This document shows positions 58,814-64,000 of a stretch of 64,000 bases of DNA, one piece after another; positions within the stretch are counted from its first letter, which is position 1, and every line of letters starts with the position of its first letter. This DNA comes from Bin87 sp965203195 (GTDB taxonomy: Bacteria > Chloroflexota > Dehalococcoidia > Lucifugimonadales > UBA3495). The notes beneath the pieces were generated by a model that worked only from the letters and a program-made list of their open reading frames with translations, was not told where the DNA came from and made no database searches. The stretch spans positions 3,100,001-3,164,000 of the forward strand of contig OZ241860.1 in assembly GCA_965203195.1 (NCBI GenBank). Direction: 5' to 3'. The position numbers and the translations under genes were made by a program.

Positions 58814-60193
58814 TCATACCGGCCCGGCGTCAAGCGGCGGCGGCGCTGCCGGGCTTCCCGGCCGGGTTGCCGACAGCATCAGCAGCGACACCACGGCCAG
58901 GTTGACGCCGAAGGCGATAAAAACGCCCTGGTAGGTGTCCGTCCAGTCCACGGCCAGGCCGGCCGCCGTTGGCCCCAGGGCCTGCCCGGCCACCTGCGCC
59001 GCCAGGCCCCAGGACCGTATCGCCCCCAGATGCAGCCGCCCGAAGTAATCGGCCCAGGTGAGGCGGCTGATGATGTGCAGCCCGCCCACGCCGAAGCCCA
59101 GGATGAAGGCGCCGGCGACGCCGGCGGCGATGTCGCCGGCGTAGGCCGTCACGGCGGCGCCGCCGGCGACTACCATCCCGGCGGCGGGCATTACGAAGCG
59201 GGCCGCCATCCGCTGGGCGATGAGCGACCACAGGATGCTGGCAGGCACCTGCGAGATGGCGAAAGTACTGGCCGTCCAGACGGCTACGGAATCGGGGATG
59301 CCCTGATCCTCGAAGTGCGGCACCTGGTGCAGGGAAACCCCCGCCTGAACGATGAAGCCGGCAAAGGCGAACAGCATCATCAGCCAGAAGGAGCGGGCGG
59401 CCATAGCCTGGCGCAGGGTGAAGTTGACTTCATCGGCGGCGCTGCGGGGACGGGGGGCGGATGCCGGCGGGCGCGCCGGGGCGTCAACCCCGGCCGGCGG
59501 CGATGCCCCGGCTGTCCCTGTTGTCCCGGCTGCCCCGGCTGGAAACGCCCCGCGCCGCGCGCCGCTGTCGGCTTCCAGGCCCAAATCCTCCGGACGCCGC
59601 GCCATCAGCATTATGGCCGGCAGGACGCCTATGGCCAGCGTCCAGACGCCCAGGGCGTACCACGCCGTCTGCCAGCTCCAGGCGCCGATGATGGCCTGCG
59701 CCACCAGGGGCATCAGCGCCAGCCCGGAACCCTGGGAGATGTGGTTCACCGCCAGGGCGAAGGGGCGGCGGCGGATAAACCAGTTGCTGACGGACGTGGC
59801 CGTGCCCAGTTCCAGGGGGCTGGCGAAAACGGCGCGTCCCGGCACATAGACCAGGTAAAAGAACCCGATCTGGCTGACGGAACCCAGGCCCAGGGCGCAC
59901 AGGCCGGCGATTCCCGTGGAAACGCCCACCACGATGCCGGCGCCGTAGCGGTCAATCAGCGGCCCCACTACCGGCGACAGGGCTACGGCGCAAACCCCGC
60001 CCAGGCTTACCGCCACCGATACGGCCGTGCGCGACCAGCCCAGTTCCGTTTCCATCGGCACCACGAACACCGTCAGCACCGCCACCGCCATCAGCGGGCG
60101 GGACGAGCAGGACGCTACTCCCGACAGCGCCAGGATAACCCATCCGTAGTAAAACGGGACCGCCGCCGCTACCCTGATTTGCAGGGCGCGCAT
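58814..60193 (-). CDS. MFS transporter
   Basis: A 459-aa transporter with 12 predicted helices (YYGWVILALSGVASC, then GPLIDRYGAGIVVGVSTGIA). The central loop (residues about 205-245) is Ala/Pro/Gly-rich. It resembles the monocarboxylate/oxalate-formate branch. An extended -10 box TGCTATAAT lies at 60381-60373 on the minus strand. The substrate is unknown. Confidence 0.9.
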   Translation of the reverse strand: MRALQIRVAAAVPFYYGWVILALSGVASCSSRPLMAVAVLTVFVVPMETELGWSRTAVSVAVSLGGVCAVALSPVVGPLIDRYGAGIVVGVSTGIAGLCALGLGSVSQIGFFYLVYVPGRAVFASPLELGTATSVSNWFIRRRPFALAVNHISQGSGLALMPLVAQAIIGAWSWQTAWYALGVWTLAIGVLPAIMLMARRPEDLGLEADSGARRGAFPAGAAGTTGTAGASPPAGVDAPARPPASAPRPRSAADEVNFTLRQAMAARSFWLMMLFAFAGFIVQAGVSLHQVPHFEDQGIPDSVAVWTASTFAISQVPASILWSLIAQRMAARFVMPAAGMVVAGGAAVTAYAGDIAAGVAGAFILGFGVGGLHIISRLTWADYFGRLHLGAIRSWGLAAQVAGQALGPTAAGLAVDWTDTYQGVFIAFGVNLAVVSLLMLSATRPGSPAAPPPLDAGPV

Positions 60194-60372
60194 CAGCCGG
60201 CGCCGCGCCGGCGGCAAACCGCCGCCGGGACAAACCCGAAGGGCATTATCGTTGTCGCTATCGTTAGCGCGGTCATTATGGGAGCAATGCGGTTTGGGAA
60301 CAGACGCGGTTTGGCGGCAGCTTCGGAACGCCGGCGGCGGGCAAACCCGACGGGGCGTCGCCAGTCGCCGCG

Positions 60373-60381
60373 ATTATAGCA
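60373..60381 (-). promoter_or_regulatory. Extended -10 promoter of the MFS gene
   Basis: TGCTATAAT on the minus strand, 179 nt before the MFS start. Confidence 0.5.
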
Positions 60382-60488
60382 AATTGGCACCTTGCCATTC
60401 CGGCCGGGGCGTCAATTCCGCAAAGCGCCGGCTGCCCGGCCGGCAGGCGGCAAGCCGGTATGCTACACCGATACGCTACAAACCGATA

Positions 60489-60497
60489 TGCTACAAT
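60489..60497 (+). promoter_or_regulatory. Extended -10 promoter of the DUF433 gene
   Basis: TGCTACAAT, 53 nt before the ATG. Confidence 0.55.
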
Positions 60498-60550
60498 CGG
60501 GGCGGCGGAGAAGCCGTTCCCATTTTCCGGTCAGAAGTCAGGGGGGCATT

Positions 60551-61027
60551 ATGCCGGTTGATTATCATAAAATCATTACTATGGAGGCGGGCAAGCGCAG
60601 CGGGCAGCCCTGCATCCGGGGTATGCGTATCACGGTGTATGATGTGCTGGAGTACCTGGCCGGGGGGATGACTGAGGCCGAAATCCGGGACGATTTCCCG
60701 GAACTGACGCGCGAGGACATTCTGGCCTGCTACGCCTTTGCCGCCGAGCCCAAACGGCGCATCCGGCGATCTGCCGTCTTGCCCCAAGATGCTATGCCGG
60801 CTGGCTGCCATAAGACCATTACGATGGAGGCGGGCAAGCGCAGCGGGCAGCCCTGCATCCGGGGTATGCGCATCACGGTGTATGATGTGCTGGAGTACTT
60901 GGCCGGGGGGATGACCGAAGCCGAAATCCGGGATGATTTCCCCTACCTGACGCGCGAGGACATTCTGGCCTGCTACGCCTTTGCCGCCGAGCCCAAGCGG
61001 CGCGTCCGGCATCCGCAGTCGCTATGA
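60551..61027 (+). CDS. Double DUF433 (VapB-like antitoxin) protein
   Basis: A 158-aa protein made of two nearly identical DUF433 domains (residues 5-72 and 84-150: ITMEAGKRSGQPCIRGMRIT, VYDVLEYLAGGMTEAEIRDD, LTREDILACYAFAAEPKRR). DUF433 proteins are normally ~75 aa, single-domain, and act as antitoxins of PIN-like DUF5615 toxins. The DNA of the two halves is also nearly identical, so the duplication is recent. The stop overlaps the start of a broken toxin gene. Confidence 0.9.
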   Translation: MPVDYHKIITMEAGKRSGQPCIRGMRITVYDVLEYLAGGMTEAEIRDDFPELTREDILACYAFAAEPKRRIRRSAVLPQDAMPAGCHKTITMEAGKRSGQPCIRGMRITVYDVLEYLAGGMTEAEIRDDFPYLTREDILACYAFAAEPKRRVRHPQSL

Positions 61028-61101
61028 GGCTACTGTTTGACCAAAACCGCTCGCGTCATCTGCGGAGGATACTGGCCGGCTTTTACCCGCATGGCGGCAG
61101 C
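61024..61101 (+). pseudogene. Truncated DUF5615-type toxin gene
   Basis: Reads MRLLFDQNRSRHLRRILAGF, the usual N-terminus of PIN-like DUF5615 toxins, then loses all similarity after about 25 codons. Its ATG overlaps the antitoxin stop (ATGA) as in intact modules. The frame continues open to 61320 with no family features. Confidence 0.78.
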
Positions 61102-61163
61102 CCGGCTCTGTCGCGGCGCGCCGCCGGAAGCGCGCAAGGGCAAGCCGGCCTTGCGCTATGGGT

Positions 61164-61169
61164 TATAAT
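61164..61169 (+). promoter_or_regulatory. -10 box of the cyclophilin gene
   Basis: TATAAT, 131 nt before the start, preceded by GGGT. No -35 box was identified. Confidence 0.4.
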
Positions 61170-61300
61170 CCCCGCCGGGTGGAACCGGGCCGCCCACTGG
61201 CCGCGCCCCGGCCGGCAAGGGAATTGGCGCCCGGTTTTCCCATCGCATCACTCCATCACTCTATCACCCATCCCCCCATACCCTAGCCAGGAGACGCCTA

Positions 61301-61909
61301 ATGCCTGCCCAGCAGTATGACAACCCGCCCGGCCTGGTCATCGAGGCCACCAAGCGCTACCACGCCGTCATCAAGACCAGCCGGGGCGATATGACCATTG
61401 CGCTGCTTTCCGAAGTGGCGCCGCGGACGGTCAACAACTTCGTCTTTCTGGCGCGGGAGGGGTTCTACGAGGATAACCAGTTTCACCGGGTCATCAACGG
61501 GTTTATGATCCAGGGGGGCTGCCCTCGGGGGGACGGCACCGGCGGGCCCGGCTACCGCTTCCGGGACGAGGAGGTCACCCTGCCCTACACGCGGGGCACG
61601 CTGGCGATGGCCAACGCCGGCCCGAACACCAACGGCAGCCAGTGGTTTATCGTGCACGGCGACAGTGTGGGCCTGCCGCCGAACTACACCATTTTCGGGA
61701 CGCTCACCGCAGGCGACGAGGTGCTGGAAGCCCTGGCCACGGCCCCGGTGCGCTCCGGCCGCGGCGGCGAAAGCTCGCAGCCCACAGAGCGGCTGGCCAT
61801 CCACAACATTGAGATCACCGAAAGCGCTATGACGCCGGCGGTCATACCGGAGGCGCAGTCATTCCATACGGACCAGGAATGGCCGCCGGCGTCACGCCGG
61901 GCGTCATAG
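61301..61909 (+). CDS. Cyclophilin-type peptidyl-prolyl isomerase
   Basis: A 202-aa isomerase. Core motifs are APRTVNNFVFLAREGFYE, FHRVINGFMIQGG, and MANAGPNTNGSQWFIV, which hold the active-site Arg, Phe and Gln residues. There is no signal peptide, so it is probably cytoplasmic. AGGAG lies 8 nt before the ATG. The last ~30 residues are an unconserved tail. Confidence 0.95.
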   Translation: MPAQQYDNPPGLVIEATKRYHAVIKTSRGDMTIALLSEVAPRTVNNFVFLAREGFYEDNQFHRVINGFMIQGGCPRGDGTGGPGYRFRDEEVTLPYTRGTLAMANAGPNTNGSQWFIVHGDSVGLPPNYTIFGTLTAGDEVLEALATAPVRSGRGGESSQPTERLAIHNIEITESAMTPAVIPEAQSFHTDQEWPPASRRAS

Positions 61910-61965
61910 CTGGGGCGGTCGTTCCGGGGGGCGACGGACGGCTATCGGTTGCGCCGTCCAGTCGT

Positions 61966-63375
61966 CTAGTCGCCGGCCGGGGCGGTTGCGGTTGCTGCTG
62001 TGGTCGCCGCCGGCGGCGCGGACGGGCTGGCCGGGGCCGGGGGGATGCGGGGGCGGCGGGCGAACAGGAAGCAGACGCCGCCGGCGTAGTTGCAGGCCGC
62101 CAGGGTCAGAAAGGCGATGGTGTAGGAACCCTGCCAGTCGTACATATAGCCGGCGAAGGGGCTGGAAATCAGCAGCAGCCCGTTCATCGGTATGGTGCTG
62201 ATGCCCAGGATTTTGCCGAAGCTGCCCCGTCCGAAGTATTCGCCCCGTATGGATGTGGTCAGCGGGTTGCGGCCCCCGAAGCCGATGCCGAAAATCACGG
62301 CAAATGTGTAGAACATCCACAGGTCGGAGCTGAAGGTGAGCAGCACCACGGCGCTGGCCTGTATGGTGGTGAATACGAACAGGCCGATGCGTTTGGGGAA
62401 GCGGTCGCCCACATAGCCGCCCAGGGGCTGGGAGAACATTGAGACCAGGGTGTAGAGGATGACGATGGTGCCGGCGTAGGGTTCCAGGCCGGCATCCTTG
62501 AGCAGCAGGCCCAGGTGGGTAAAGATGGCCAGGATGATCATACTGGTCATGCCGTGTCCGATGGCGATGAGCCAGAAGGCGGAGGTGCGGACAGCCTGCT
62601 GGGCGGTAAGTCCCTGGGCCTGGGCGGCGGCGCGGGGGCCGCGGACGGAAGGGGCGGCGGCGCCGTCCGGGTACAGGCCCATATCCTCGGGGCGGTTGCG
62701 GATAACCAGGGACAGGGGCAGCGCGGCGGCGAAAACCACCAGCGCCAGCGCCAGGGCCACGTTTTCCCAGCCCAGGACATAGCCAATCCGCAGGGTCTGC
62801 TCGGTAAAGGGAATGCCGATGCTGCCGTTGATGCCCAGGTCGATGAGGGGGATGACCAGCAGGGCGCCGCCGCGGCTCATGAAGTTGGCCCAGCCCATCG
62901 CGGAGGCCATCCGGCGGGAGAACCAGTTGTTGATGGTGGTCATCATCGGCACCCAGCTGCCGATGCCCTGCCCCAGGGCCATCACCATATAGGCGAAGTA
63001 GAACATATACAGCGGGGCGACGGGCCAGAAGCCGGCGTCGATCTGCCAGAAGAAGAGGAAGCCCACGCCGAGGATGAGGAAGCCGACCAGCACCATCCGG
63101 CGTCCGCCCAGTTTGTCGGTGAGGTAGCCTTCAATGGGGCCCATCAGCCCGCCTTCAATACGGGTGAGGGTCAAGGCCAGGGACAGCTGGCCGCGGGGCC
63201 ACATAAAGTGCTTCTCCAGCGCCACGGCCCACAGGGTCATGGCGTGGAACAGGGGCACGGTGGCGATGGTCATCACAAAGCCGGTGGCGATGACGATGTA
63301 CCAGCCATAGTAGATTTTGGGCCGGCGGGAGCCGGCCGGCGGCGGCGCAGCGGCGGCGGGAGCAGGGTCAGTCAT
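61966..63375 (-). CDS. MFS transporter (oxalate/formate antiporter-like)
   Basis: A 469-aa transporter with 12 predicted helices. The segments WYIVIATGFVMTIATVPLFH, GPIEGYLTDKLGGRRMV (the loop 2-3 motif) and GGYVGDRFPKRIG (loop 8-9) are typical. The C-terminus is Pro/Ala-rich. The ATG at 63375 is preferred over one at 63465. It resembles the MFS at 58814 in type but is not a recent copy. Confidence 0.9.
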   Translation of the reverse strand: MTDPAPAAAAPPPAGSRRPKIYYGWYIVIATGFVMTIATVPLFHAMTLWAVALEKHFMWPRGQLSLALTLTRIEGGLMGPIEGYLTDKLGGRRMVLVGFLILGVGFLFFWQIDAGFWPVAPLYMFYFAYMVMALGQGIGSWVPMMTTINNWFSRRMASAMGWANFMSRGGALLVIPLIDLGINGSIGIPFTEQTLRIGYVLGWENVALALALVVFAAALPLSLVIRNRPEDMGLYPDGAAAPSVRGPRAAAQAQGLTAQQAVRTSAFWLIAIGHGMTSMIILAIFTHLGLLLKDAGLEPYAGTIVILYTLVSMFSQPLGGYVGDRFPKRIGLFVFTTIQASAVVLLTFSSDLWMFYTFAVIFGIGFGGRNPLTTSIRGEYFGRGSFGKILGISTIPMNGLLLISSPFAGYMYDWQGSYTIAFLTLAACNYAGGVCFLFARRPRIPPAPASPSAPPAATTAATATAPAGD

Positions 63376-63554
63376 AACGGGCCAGGCAAAAGGCAAGGGG
63401 CGCGCAACCGGGGTCGGCCGCGCGCCGCCTATTTTACGCCCCCGGCGAATATGGGGGCAAGGCATATTATGTAATAGGCAGTATCATAAGATGGCACCGG
63501 CGTCCGGGAGACGCGGGCGGCACTCGAGGAAGTTCCGGCTACGGAATAGCGGCG
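63376..63554. other. Intergenic, no gene seen
   Basis: Short stretch between the MFS gene and the repeat copy C. AT-rich only around 63465-63492. Confidence 0.4.
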
Positions 63555-64000
63555 GGCGGGTGGTGGCAAGGCGGTTATCATTGGAAGGCGGCTCCTTTCC
63601 GGTGGGGCAGGCGATTGGCGATTGGTGGTTAGCGATTGAAAGTTGACGGGTAGTTGACGGGTGATGAGGGACACCGGGGGGTTGTCCGGGCGGCCGGATT
63701 CCAGGTTGTCGGCGCTACGGCCTGAGAGCGTAACGCGTGAGTTTCGTCCTAGTTTTCCGTGTCCCGGACGGACTTACGGCAAGCAAGAACAGGTTCAGGG
63801 CCTGCTCCGTCAAGCCGGTTGGGTCATCCGGCACGGCACGGTGGTGACACCCGCTGGCTGGCGCAGAACTACACGGGCCGTACAAGTCATACAGCGACGA
63901 AGCAGGACCAGCTGCATAGTGAATTCCGACAAGGGTTAGGCCGTTTCCTGGCGGGCCGGCCAGCCCGAAACTTTCCCCCGGTGTGGGTGTGATGCGGTTG
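63555..64000 (+). repeat. Long non-coding repeat, copy C (runs off right edge)
   Basis: Matches copy B from its TATCATTGGAAGGCGGCTCC block through GGTTGTCGGCGCTACGGCCT, TTCCGTGTCCCGGACGGACT, GGTTGGGTCATCCGGCACGG and GCGGGCCGGCCAGCCCGAAA to the last base. The outer 5' third present in A and B is missing. Confidence 0.88.

Noticed and set aside
1..64000. tRNA or rRNA genes and CRISPR arrays
   Set aside because: I looked for T-loop-type motifs, rRNA-like stretches and regularly spaced repeats and saw none; a covariance search would be decisive.

Overview
The window is visibly GC-rich and densely packed with genes. It carries a bacterial F-type ATP synthase operon, a core cell-division, RNA-decay and fatty-acid cluster (FtsK, RNase J, yceD-rpmF-fabD-nusB-acpP), Pro/Thr-rich lipoprotein linkers and small cobalamin, DUF1501/DUF1800 and MFS functions. 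This mix suggests a Chloroflexota-like bacterium, perhaps of the Dehalococcoidia/SAR202 type. That is inference from gene content; no rRNA gene, tRNA gene or other phylogenetic marker allows a firm call.

Layout. 1-8153: complete atp operon on the minus strand (atpI/Z-like, atpB, E, F, H, A, G, an extra small gene, atpD, atpC running off the left edge), with a near-perfect sigma70-type promoter. 8161-11433: three insertion sequences stacked head to tail just upstream of that promoter. 11641-20137: small conserved genes (Lin0512, YkgJ-like, SRAP), a coiled-coil nuclease-like protein, MscS channel, sirtuin, RecF, two membrane-anchored von Willebrand A proteins and a Fur regulator. 20223-24998: a minus-strand set of NHL propeller, DUF1501, small membrane protein, lipoprotein and DUF1800. 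25178-28046: a second IS1-like element, a RelE-like toxin gene with an unknown partner, and the first copy of a long non-coding repeat. 28209-35868: MFS transporter, VOC enzyme, PanE-like reductase, an array of small membrane genes, quinone oxidoreductase and MmgE/PrpD. 36386-39127: HtrA/beta-propeller lipoprotein and a membrane protein with an exact internal repeat. 39449-49101: ftsK, RNase J, second repeat copy, then udg, acpP, nusB, fabD, rpmF, yceD and a B12-binding subunit. 49301-51540: tandem Uma2 nuclease genes. 51828-58743: Zn alcohol dehydrogenase, endonuclease IV, metallopeptidase, pgpA, ybeY, an IS remnant, a NYN-domain protein, a LigB-type dioxygenase and a lipoprotein. 58814-64000: two MFS transporters, a double DUF433 antitoxin-like gene with a broken toxin, a cyclophilin, and a third repeat copy running off the right edge.

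The housekeeping genes form recognisable operons. The accessory material (ISs, repeat families, tandemly duplicated small genes, toxin-antitoxin remnants) lies between them. The least explained items are the ~0.65 kb non-coding repeat present three times, the unknown membrane gene inside the atp operon that shares a C-terminal tail with a second gene at 22.8 kb, the two von Willebrand proteins with paired-cysteine repeats, and the triplicated small membrane gene at 32.4-33.5 kb.
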